From Owenia fusiformis (lineage: Eukaryota > Annelida > Polychaeta > Sabellida > Oweniidae), in assembly GCA_903813345.2 (NCBI GenBank), contig CAIIXF020000008.1, forward strand, positions 21,190,822-21,254,821: a stretch of DNA of 64,000 nucleotides, read 5' to 3'. The first letter of the stretch is position 1. Each line of letters opens with the position of its first letter. A program made the position numbers and the translations under genes. This document shows positions 54,101 to 64,000 of the stretch, one piece after another. Under the pieces are notes generated by a model. That model made no database searches. It saw only the letters and a list, made by a program, of their open reading frames with translations, and was not told the origin of the DNA.

Positions 54101-55860
54101 TGATTTCATAGTATTATGAGTTCAAGCAACTACAGCATAGCATTCAATATGTATTAAGTGCTGATCAAAAGGCTGTTTGTATCTTTTTTGTTGTTTTATA
54201 TCTCATTCATTTTTTTGTTGGAACATTATTGTACATGTATAAATTCAGAGTGACATTGTGAGAATCGTTGGTTTAACTTTCACATCTGTTCACAAACATA
54301 TGGGACATGTTCACGTCTATTTTCATTTGGTACTGTCAAAAAATAACATTGCAAATGGTGTGCATGTTATTTTGACCAACAGGTCCCAAATCCTAATGGT
54401 AGCAAAAGCTCTACTAAATGATCTTCATTGTTAGCAAAACCTGTGAACATGAACACTGGATTCTACAAGTACCTGTTTCGTGAAGTGGCTGGAGGTTAGA
54501 GGCTGTTTCGTTAAAAGTGAAAATATTTTCTGTACATAACCTCCCATTAAAAAATCACACTTCGGATTAAAGATTGTTTCATTAAAAAAGTGTAGGTTAG
54601 TGGAATTAGGATACTGCAGAATTCAGTGTAAATTTGCGATGACCACTGATGTGTATGGTGTACACACTTTATAAGTGGAAATCATCCAAAATGCTCACAT
54701 TTCCCAGGTTTTGCATCAATTTCATATTTGGAATTCCCTTTTGATAAACTGGATCAACTGACAAGGCATTTCCAGCTGATGCATTTACATTTAGATTATG
54801 AAAGATGTTAATATACAGGGTGACCAAAAACACAACCCTCTAATTTTTATATAACTCAAATTTGGAGGAGTCTTTGAAATATGTGAAAAGAAGGTTCCAT
54901 TATAATTGAATTTTTTTATTTTATTATTTTAATTAGAAGGGTAAATTTTTGGTGTCACCCTGTATCTACACTGTTTGACAATTCTATACATTGTGTAATG
55001 AGCAAAGTAGAAAATGAAATTTTTTAGACAATGTTTTTGCACCTTGTGAAATGCAATTCGAATTGTTTTGCATGTTCTAAAAAGGCATGCAGCTCCTTTT
55101 TATTTGAATTATTAGGTGTTGTACACTGGATTTGAAGCTACTGTCTATGCGCTAAAATTTTCATGAACCAAACTTAAGGAAATCATATAAAAAAATATGT
55201 AAAGCCTACAATAAGTATTCTATATTCTAGATTTAAAGGTTTTTGATCATCTGATGAAATGTACTTTAAAATTGAAATGCATGATTTTGAATATTCTGTC
55301 TGTATGATGTAGGATTAATGTTATCAAACATGCACTTTTTATGCACATGGAATTTTAAAAGTTATTTTTTTGAGGAAATTTGTGAAACTTGAAGCATTAA
55401 TTTTGAATCTTAGAATTCTCTTAAGAATGTCCAATGTTTTCTTATTCCATTATTGCTGTAAAACAATTTCAACCTTCTATAAATATATAAAGTACATTTT
55501 GTATGCAAAGTGTATATGTGCATTGTGCATATATGTATATTATATGCAGTATATGCATACGGTGACACTATATGTGCATACTATTTTAGTAAATCGCTCC
55601 CTGTACACTCCCAGTGTATAGTATATACACACAGTTTTGTCCTATAATGTATATAGGAGATCCAAGATCAACAAAACGTGGTGCTACCATGTCTATTAAA
55701 CTCAACAAAGTTGTAAACTTTTTGTTTGTTAGACATGGTGCTCTGTGATGATATCACAGCCACCAAGTAGGTAGGGTAGATCTATGTGGAAACTTTGACT
55801 CTAAATGTATCAAGGGTGAATGTCAGGGTCTTCTGCATGTCTCTATTCCTGGTGAACACA
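51193..55860. other. Downstream sequence, mostly featureless
   Basis: AT-rich, with no splice-flanked exon of recognisable protein. An AATAAATAAAA string near 52648-52658 is the first plausible polyadenylation signal downstream of the receptor. One mariner-type MITE (54815-54966) is listed separately. Confidence 0.5.
54815..54966. mobile_element. Mariner-type MITE, about 150 bp
   Basis: The ends TACAGGGTGACCAAAAA and TTTTTGGTGTCACCCTGTA are inverted and bounded by TA. CCCTCTAATTTTTA and TTAGAAGGGTAAATT continue the inverted repeat. The interior is AT-rich. Confidence 0.8.
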
Positions 55861-56475
55861 GTTGTCATGAAATTATAAGTTTATATTCCACAACCAAGTT
55901 TCTAAAATTCCAAAACACCAAGTTTTTTTTAAAATATAAGTTTATATTCCAAGTTCATCTTAAAAACCACTTAATACCGACATTTATAAGAATAAGATTT
56001 TATGAAATATCCAGTTTAGTTTTTCAAAATTAAGATTATACAGTACTATTGAGTACGATCTTTTATAAAAATTTAGTTTCATGAAATATGAAATGCATAT
56101 TTCCAAAACCAAGTTTCTAAAATACCAACTTTACAAGAATTTACTTTTTTGAAATATTACGTTTGTCTTTCTGCAATCGAGTTTCTAAGAATCCATTAAA
56201 TTCAAACGTTGAGTTTATTTTCCATAACCAAGCTTCTAAAATACTACTGAATTAAGTTATTCATTGAAAAACATAAATGTCATTTCATATTTGTTGTGAA
56301 ACAACAACATTAGTTTTAATCTAGAATTGTTGAAATACAATGGCTTGTCATAGACCATGGAATATCAATTTTGATCACAGAATATCAAGTATATCTCATG
56401 GACATTTGTCACATTGTACAAGGTTTGTCACTGATACCATATTCTCTGATTGAATGCAGTTTTATCACTGAATAT
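55861..56475 (+). repeat. Highly diverged tandem repeats
   Basis: Words such as AACCAAGTTTCTAAAAT and TTTATATTCCA recur at irregular spacing of about 50-70 bp. They look like an old decayed array. Not coding. Confidence 0.5.
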
Positions 56476-56585
56476 CAAGTTTGTGTCAATGAATGTCATA
56501 ATAATGTCACTTCATGTCATAATAATGTCACTTCATGTCATAATAATGTCAATGAATGTCATAATAATGTCACTTCATATCATGC
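56476..56585 (+). repeat. Tandem repeat, 21-bp unit
   Basis: GTCATAATAATGTCACTTCAT is repeated about five times with AATGAA/CTTCAT variants. The unit is divisible by three and keeps two overlapping frames open. The resulting repeat peptides are by-products. Confidence 0.85.
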
Positions 56586-58248
56586 TTCTTTCAAAGAGTA
56601 TCAAATTTTCGAAAGAAATGTGTTTTCTTTTTCAGTTGAATGCAATTATGGTTAATAATTCCAATTTGTTTTGAAACATCAATGATTTTGATGCACTTCC
56701 ATTCGTCAGTTTTTACATTTGTGTAAAATATAACATGTTAAGGATGGATAAGTGTCTAATAAGAGATGGTGTCTTTATTTATCTTCCTTTGTTGAATGAT
56801 TGATTCAAAGCATAAATCATGCACATAGGAATAAACAAAAGAACATACATGTAATATTAATAATGTTCAAAAAATAAACTCAGTTGTCAAATGAAAAAGT
56901 GTGATGCATTTAGTAATGGATATTTTCTGTGATACTTATATAAATGTACAGTACCTTAAAAATAATTTGTAAAGCTATCTGTTATACTTCACTTGTTTCC
57001 TATATTCATTATTTTAGTAATATAGTTTGTGAAATACCTAGGATATAGAAATTATAAGCTTTCGGCAGTTCTGTCTTTCAGATGTTTATACTATGTAGGA
57101 TAAATAAATATAGGTCATAAATTGTATATATATCTTTGTTCGTTTTTATGTCCCATGACAAGAAGGATTGGCTCCCAGGCCTCCAACTTGATATTCTGCC
57201 ATTATATGGAGATTTCATGATTGAATTCAAACAACCATTTTGTTCACCTCAGAATTTGAATCAAGAGTTCTGGTCTTATTTCCAAACAGAATATTCCAAA
57301 ACACACTAGAAATGATTGTTCATTGTTGGAAAATTTTGAGGTTCGTCCCTGTAAGCCATTCCTCCTTGGTCCCATGATGTATGTAAGAGGCCTACCCTCA
57401 GCGAATTGAGAGAACATATTTTATACAAATCCAAACAATTAATCCTGAATGACTCAAAAAGTGATTTTTCTGTAAGTTGTGGTAATCTTTAGACTGAAAT
57501 CACTACACCAAGTGAGTCCAGTGCTGAAGGTACTATTTATTTTATTTCAAGTTTATCATTCTAGTTTATAACATTATGACATGGCACTAAAGAAAGTGTA
57601 CATGCGTCAACCTTCCTTGTTACTCATTTGCCCATAGCTATCACTGCATTTATTACACAGATCTTGTGACAGTCCTGGTCTTCTCACGACAGTCTGCATC
57701 ATGCTGCCAGTAAATAAAGGAATGGGGTAATGCAAGTGAGACGTGATTGATAGACTGATATCACAAACTGGATCTTATTTTCTTCTTGCAAAATCACAGG
57801 TTTTCAATTATCAATCAGTAGTCAATGAACTTATCTCCCACATGTTTATTTATCATTAGGCAGTTCATGATTACTTTGTCAGGTAAATAGCATATTAACT
57901 TGGTGATCTGACAATGATGGATAATGTATAGACACATTGAGCAATTACTGTGAATGTGACAGGCAATTTTAGACTCTGTTTTGCCTTAGATTTCCAAGCA
58001 CTGACATTTTTGTTTAACTGGGAAGTTAGTGTAAATGAATACAAACAACATAATATTTTGATCTACAAGGTTCCATTAGCTCATGTCTCATATCTTATAT
58101 ACCTTCAACTTGTACATGAGATATACCATATAACGCAATAATAGAAATAAATATACAAATATCTTAAAAGAAAAGATTGAATAACCATAGATACAAGCAG
58201 GAACAGTACATAAAAGTTCTAAAGGTGTAAACCAAGAAACAAATGAAC
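56586..58248. other. Intergenic, nothing recognised
   Basis: AT-rich, without a supported gene or transposon. Confidence 0.45.
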
Positions 58249-58254
58249 TTTATT
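58249..58254 (-). terminator. Polyadenylation signal of the peptide gene
   Basis: AATAAA on the minus strand, about 100 nt after the stop codon of the cysteine-rich peptide. Another AATAAA overlaps the stop codon itself. Confidence 0.55.
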
Positions 58255-58350
58255 TGTAGCAAAGAAATTAATGACATCAAGTCAACATGTGACAACTTTA
58301 TTCGACACAAACCGTCTAATATAATAGCAGCTAATGTCGATGCAATTAGT

Positions 58351-58602
58351 TTATTTGATAAAGCAATGTGCTGAGGGTGCAAATCCTCTTAGCCCTGTCT
58401 TCACACACTCTTGTGCACAGTGTCCAATATTAGAGTCTCTGTATATGATACATTCGCCAAGGCATGCTACCCCACAAGCTCGTCCTAGTGCCCTCTTGTG
58501 AAGATGAGACTCAAATTTTCTCTCAGAACCAGTGTTCACAGATGTTGCTATTGTTACAATGGCAATCAGGAGAAATGATCCGAATACGAAAGTGATCTTC
58601 AT
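58351..58602 (-). CDS. Secreted cysteine-rich peptide precursor, 83 aa
   Basis: The precursor starts MKITFVFGSFLLIAIVTIAT, a typical signal peptide with the cleavage region near residues 21-26. A short charged propeptide follows and ends HKR at residues 35-37, a dibasic processing site. The predicted mature part (38-83) has six cysteines at 43, 47, 51, 62, 66 and 80, spaced C-x3-C-x3-C-x10-C-x3-C-x13-C. The x3 spacings suggest disulfide-stapled helices. I chose the ATG at 58602 because TTTCTTGCAG, a strong splice acceptor, ends immediately before it, so a non-coding first exon lies upstream. I do not recognise the family. An antimicrobial or other host-defence peptide, a signalling peptide or a venom-like peptide are all possible. 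The 46-bp minisatellite lies upstream, where the first intron or promoter should be. Confidence 0.65.
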   Translation of the reverse strand: MKITFVFGSFLLIAIVTIATSVNTGSERKFESHLHKRALGRACGVACLGECIIYRDSNIGHCAQECVKTGLRGFAPSAHCFIK

Positions 58603-58766
58603 CTGCAAGAAACAAAAAGATGATCCTATTTAAAATTACATGGATTTGCAAATGATACAAACCTAAGGCACTCCACCTCATAAATTTGGAATCCCCATTA
58701 TGTCCATTTGGGCTATGACTGTAAAATGTGAACAAGTCAGTTGAGTAGGTCAATAGGTCATCTCGG

Positions 58767-60975
58767 TTTGGACATGATGTGAACACTTGCATTGGGTACT
58801 AGTAAGCTAACATTGGGTTTGTAAAAATATGTGAACACTTAGATTGGCCAACAATGTGTTTGGACATGATGTGAACACTTACATTGGGTAAGCTAACAGT
58901 GGGTTTCGCAAAAAATGGTCAAGATGTTAACACTTGGTTCGGCTCATTGGGTTTTGTCAAGATGTGATCGCCTGGGCTAGCTAAAATCGAGCTTGGACAT
59001 TATATGAACACTCAACAATGTTAGCTAAAATCGGACTTGGACATGATGTGAACACTGTTAACAATGTTAACAAACATTGGACTTGGACATGATGTGAACA
59101 CTGTTAACAATGTTAGCTTACATTGGACTTTGACATGATTTGAACATTGGTAACAATGTTAGCTTACATTGGGCTTGAACATGGTGTGAACACTGTTAAC
59201 ATGTTAGCTAACATTGGGCTTAGACATGATGTGAGCACTGTTAACAATAGCTAACATTGGGCTTGAACATGGTGTGAACACTGTTAACATGTTAGCTAAC
59301 ATTGGACTTGGACATGATGTGAACACTGTTAACAATGTTAGCTAACATTGGACTTGAACATGGTGTGAACACTATTAACATGTTAGCTAACATTGGACTT
59401 GGACAGGATGTGAGCACTGTTAACAATGTTAGCTAACATTGGACTTGGACAGGATGTGAACACTGTTATCAATGTTAGCTAACATTGGACTTGGACATGA
59501 TGTGAACACTGTTAACAATGTTAGCTAACATTGGACTTGGACATGATGTGAACACTGTTAACAATGTTAGCTAACATTGGACTTGGGTATGATGTGAACA
59601 CTGTTATCAATGTTAGCTAACATTGGACTTGGACATGATGTGAACACTGTTAACAATGTTAGCTAACATTGGACTTTGACAGGATGTGAGCACTGTTAAC
59701 AATGTTAGCTAACATTGGACTTGGACAGGATGTGAACACTGTTATCAATGTTAGCTAACATTGGACTTGGACATGATGTGAACACTGTTAACAATGTTAG
59801 CTAACATTGGACTTGGATATGATGTGAACACTGTTATCAATGTTAGCTAACATTGGACTTGGACATGATGTGAACACTGTTAACAATGTTAGCTAACATT
59901 GGACTTGGATATGATGTGAACATTGTTAACAATGTTAGCTAACATTGGACTTGGACATGATGTGAACACTGTTAACAATGTTAGCTAACATTGGACTTGG
60001 ACATGATGTGAACACTGTTAACAATGTTAGCTAACATTGGACTTGGATATGATGTGAACACTGTTATCAATGTTAGCTAACATTGGACTTGGACATGATG
60101 TGAACACTGTTAACAATGTTAGCTAACATTGGACTTGGACATGATGTGAACACTGTTAACAATGTTAGCTAACATTGGACTTGGATATGATGTGAACACT
60201 GTTATCAATGTTAGCTAACATTGGACTTGGACATGATGTGAACACTGTTAACAATGTTAGCTAACATTGGACTTGGACAGGATGTGAGCACTGTTAACAA
60301 TGTTAGCTAACATTGGACTTTGACAGGATGTGAACACTGTTATCAATGTTAGCTAACATTGGACTTGGACATGATGTGAACACTGTTAACAATGTTAGCT
60401 AACATTGGACTTGGATATGATGTGAACACTGTTATCAATGTTAGCTAACATTGGACTTGGACATGATGTGAACACTGTTAACAATGTTAACAAACATTGG
60501 ACTTGGATATGATGTGAACACTGTTAACAATGTTAGCTAACATTGGACTTGGACATGATGTGAACACTGTTAACAATGTTGGCTATCATTGGACTTGGAC
60601 ATGATGTGAACACTGTTAACAATGTTAGCTAACATTGGACTTGGATATGATGTGAACACTGTTATCAATGTTAGCTAACATTGGACTTGGACATGATGTG
60701 AACACTGTTAACAATGTTAACAAACATTGGACTTGGATATGATGTGAACACTGTTAACAATGTTAGCTAACATTGGACTTGGACATGATGTGAACACTGT
60801 TAACAATGTTGGCTAACATTGGGCTTAGACATGTTGTGAACCTTTGGGTTCATGATGTTAACACATGCATTGGGTAAGTTGATATTGAGTTTTATCAAAA
60901 TGTGAACACTTAGCATGGCTGACATTATGTTTGAATTTGATGTGAACACTTGGGCTGTCATTGTCAAGATGTAAA
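58767..60975. repeat. Minisatellite, 46-bp unit with an 18-bp palindrome
   Basis: About 40 units, best ordered from about 59000 to 60835. A unit reads roughly ACTTGGACATGATGTGAACA followed by CTGTTAACAATGTTAGCTAACATTGG. Each good unit contains the perfect palindrome CAATGTTAGCTAACATTG. Variants alternate (GGACATG, GGATATG, GGACAGG; GTTAAC or GTTATC) in a higher-order pattern. A five-unit block with AACAAACATTGG and TTGGCTA variants is duplicated near 60361-60590 and 60593-60830. The flanks (58767-59000 and 60836-60975) are decayed. The unit is not divisible by three and has no coding role. Confidence 0.97.
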
Positions 60976-62385
60976 CACCTATGAACACTTGGGTTTGTTA
61001 CCATTGTATTTACCATCTAAAGGCTTGATATGATGAAAATATGAAAGCACTTCTAGTCTATAGCTTGGGTTATCTTCTAACATTAATGGAAGCATGGTCA
61101 ATACGCTAGGTTTAGCCTTGAGTTGGAATGATGTAATCCCCAGAACAATTATGGAACATTCAGATTACTTTGTAATACAGAACCAATGAAGAGAGATCAC
61201 GTCCAAGAGATAATTGATATCTAACACCACCATACACATCATATTTCCCTAACAAACACATAGACCTGAAGTAATTCAAACCTTCCCATTTATCATAAGG
61301 ACGGTCGTCTTTTTATCTCATGGTCTAAATATTACTTATTAAAGTTCATGAAAGTTTCATTTTACTGGTTCGGATTAACCCCATTGAAGGGGACACAAAA
61401 GATTATCGTGTCGCGTGTCTCCAATCAGACTCGATTCTTTGGGGACCAATACACTCCCCTCCAAGTCTCCTTTTAGACCATGACGTGGCGATTTTAAGAA
61501 ATTCGTAAGAAATGGTCTTACATTTCTGACCTTGTAAGTGTAATTGAGAAATATAAGTAAGATTAAACAGACTTTTATTTTAGCATTATAAGGACTTCGG
61601 GTTAAAATTTTGTTTAAGACGGCGTACGGCTTTGACCAGCACGGTTTCCAGCATTTTCCTATGCAAATGTTGCACACGTTCATTACTGTCCTTTAGATCA
61701 ATTACTCTTAGCGATTTTGTATTCACAGTGCCCACCTATTCTCAATTATTGTGAACAAATTTATTTTTCTCACATTTTTGATTTGAATAATTAATTAAAC
61801 CGTCTGAGTAGTCTTCACTGTACTCCTTCTTTAATTGAGCATATGACAGCCGGAGATAGGAGACGATACTGTAAATATCAATGTTGTAAAATGGTGTAAC
61901 CCCCACACATCATAAAATAGAAAACCTGATTAATTTAACAATTACCGATGGTTTCATTATCCTAAGAGCGACCCATGGCGCTCATGCATGATCTCAGATG
62001 GGCGTAATAGTGCTGCATTAACAATGTAGACCATAAAAGAACATTAAAGAAATGGGATGTAATTGAAACTTGAAACGCAATAATGTAATTGTACTTTTCT
62101 GGAATTAATTGTTTCTAGATTTAGCATAACCAACTACATTTCAATGATGAACTGTCGAAGGTAAATGAGATCGATCACATTGATAAGAGATACAAAAGTA
62201 ATCTTTTAGCAAACCTTTTTTTGTAATCAGTATTCTAATCAACTTAGTCTAGGATTTCATAGAATTAGTAAACAGCCAGTATATAATATAATGCAAGTTT
62301 TTATGAAAATGATTATCTAAGAGTCCCAAAAGAGACTACAATAGGCTCGCGTGGTAATTACATAAATAACAATTCAATAGACTAG
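60976..62385. other. Intergenic, nothing recognised
   Basis: AT-rich. The 102-codon minus frame at 61375-61683 has no domain or splice context I can support. Confidence 0.45.
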
Positions 62386-62636
62386 ATGCGAGTAGAAATA
62401 ATCTTGATTTACGTCATTAAAAATTTCAAATTCAGTCAAACTGGTGTCATATTTGAATCTACATGTGAAATTACAATTAGAAATATGGTTTTGAAGAGTC
62501 CATCGACTTTGAAAATGTGACTTCTAGGTCGCATAGACCTCATGTTGTAAACTTATAAAAAGTGAAAAATCTTTTCTTGTGTTGGGCAGAAAATATTTTC
62601 CATGTTGTAAAATCATAAAAAGTGAAATGTCTGAAA
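62386..62636 (-). repeat. Dispersed element, second copy of the ATGCGAGTAG family
   Basis: Reverse-oriented relative of the right two thirds of 27047-27465, starting ATGCGAGTAGAAATAATC and containing GACTTCTAGGTCGCATAGAC. The match also extends about ten bases beyond the end (AATAGACTAG), so the true boundary may lie outside. The left part of the family is missing here. Confidence 0.7.
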
Positions 62637-64000
62637 TGAAATGAAAACACACAAAAAAACGGATTCAGGCACTTTAATTCTTTGATAAGTTTTCACTCTC
62701 TTCTACTTTATGTAACCAGATGCAGGTTGGGACAATCAATCCTCCTAACACATGCCTCCAGAACTCATACCTCCTCCAGGAAAAAGGAAGGAACTGAAGT
62801 TTGGAGCCCTGCGTTCGGAGGTTGGGACAATTTGTCATGTAAATGCCCTTCGTTACTGTCATTAATTTAGCTAAGCGATACAAAAGACCATAAACTTGAC
62901 AAAAAACACTTAAAACGATTACAATACTGTACAATTATTTATGCAATAATCCAGAAAACGTTTCACGCTATTAGCTGCCATTGGGAAGTTGTCATCTGGG
63001 AGAAGCCCTTGTGACCAGGGATGAATAAGGTGGATGGAGGGGGTTCCAGAGACCTGATACAAGTCAATTTAACAAGACAATATAGGCGTTACAAAAATCT
63101 TAATAATATATAAAAGAGACAAAATTGGCATTCATGCTGCAGCCCAATTTTTGCATTCTTCCACCAGAAAGAAGGACGAGTAAGAATCACATAAATGTAA
63201 ATTCCTTTATTTTTCCAAGAATAATGTATGCCATTTGGGGAAATTTATAAAATAAACATGACTAGGAATGTATGAGGCCAAGAAATTCTAAAATTTATAA
63301 ATTGTAAAGGTTTTCTCACGAGATCTGATTCTGCACACGTGTCTTTAAATGTCGTTACGTAAAATTGTAACCGACCCAGTTCGTATCTCATTAGATGAGT
63401 TTTTGTCAAGGTTACATAATACATCGAAAATACAATTAGCTCTACGATATCACTATTCGATCCCTTTCACAAATTGAGAATCTTATCATGTTTCATATCT
63501 TTTTAATCATTCCAGATTATTACTAATCATGGCCTGTATATGAAAGATTTCTTTTGACCAACATAAACCAAATATCAATTGTCACTTCGATCCTAATTAG
63601 TATTAATTCGTTGTCTGATTTATTTGATAGTTACGTAATAATAAGATTATATTCAAAACTGTCTTAAGAGGTGAGGTGACCGACGTCTGTAGTATTTTTA
63701 GTATTCGTACTTAAAGGAGCAACAACGACTGGCGACTTTCTTTAAAAAAGAGTAACGATTAAAAATATGTTTTGCTTACAAACATTCTATGTCATGTTTT
63801 ATTCATGAAAAGTCAAAAGGTTCTTACTTTACCTCAGAATAATGCTTTCATTTTAAGGTTATCTGTAAAGATTCAAAAAGTGGACTTCTCTCTTTTAATT
63901 CTTATGAACTTCAGTTTTTAAATCTTCAAGAACATCCATATTTGATAACATATCTCAATTCCCTTTATAAAAAAATTAATTTAAATTGCGAGGAAAACAC
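62637..64000. other. Intergenic to window end, nothing recognised
   Basis: GGTTGGGACAAT occurs twice near 62725 and 62820. Otherwise no gene, RNA or transposon end is supported. Confidence 0.45.

Noticed and set aside
58523-58792. 89-codon minus-strand frame overlapping the 5' end of the peptide gene
   Set aside because: Crosses the splice acceptor before the peptide ATG in a different frame; no protein character.
61375-61683. 102-codon minus-strand frame with several Cys and Trp at its start
   Set aside because: No signal peptide, domain or splice context; length is within chance for this composition.

Overview
The window is eukaryotic, AT-rich and repeat-laden. It carries one large spliced gene on the + strand, an invertebrate estrogen receptor (nuclear receptor NR3A type), over 12405-49687. 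One small spliced gene for a secreted cysteine-rich peptide lies on the - strand at 58351-58602. The receptor sequence, with its second finger carrying [17 protein letters not shown], suggests a lophotrochozoan such as a mollusc, annelid or brachiopod. That assignment is an inference; a hemichordate or cephalochordate is not excluded.

Layout. Positions 1-12400 are non-coding and crowded with short non-autonomous DNA transposons: a 9-bp-TSD Mutator/Merlin-like element, two CAGGG-ended 5-bp-TSD elements, hAT elements with 8-bp TSDs and a TA-flanked mariner MITE. Receptor exons 1 and 2 (12405-14302) encode a long, low-complexity A/B region. A 28.4 kb intron follows, holding a nested hAT element, two young 850-bp foldback elements, hAT, PIF/Harbinger, piggyBac and mariner relics, and a 123-bp minisatellite. 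Exons 3-10 (42711-49687) encode the rest of A/B, the two zinc fingers, the hinge and the complete ligand-binding domain. From 49688 to 58250 there is a probable 3' UTR, an hAT MITE and simple repeats. From 58351 on come the peptide gene, a 2.2 kb minisatellite upstream of it, and about 3 kb with nothing recognisable as a gene.

The most striking observation is in the receptor hinge. Two adjacent exons (44411-44529 and 44607-44713) both start in phase 1 and end in phase 0, and both encode a basic TR-x-x-R-type hinge. By frame arithmetic exactly one of them must be used to reach the ligand-binding domain: skipping both gives an immediate stop, and using both gives a stop early in the next exon. 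This looks like a mutually exclusive pair that swaps the C-terminal extension of the DNA-binding domain. The ligand-binding domain keeps the Glu and Arg that bind the steroid A-ring. It has Leu in place of the ligand-contacting His (human H524) and Cys in place of human Y537, which suggests an estrogen-independent, possibly constitutive receptor.

All calls come from reading the sequence; no database search was run. Residue numbers refer to the isoform containing the first hinge exon.
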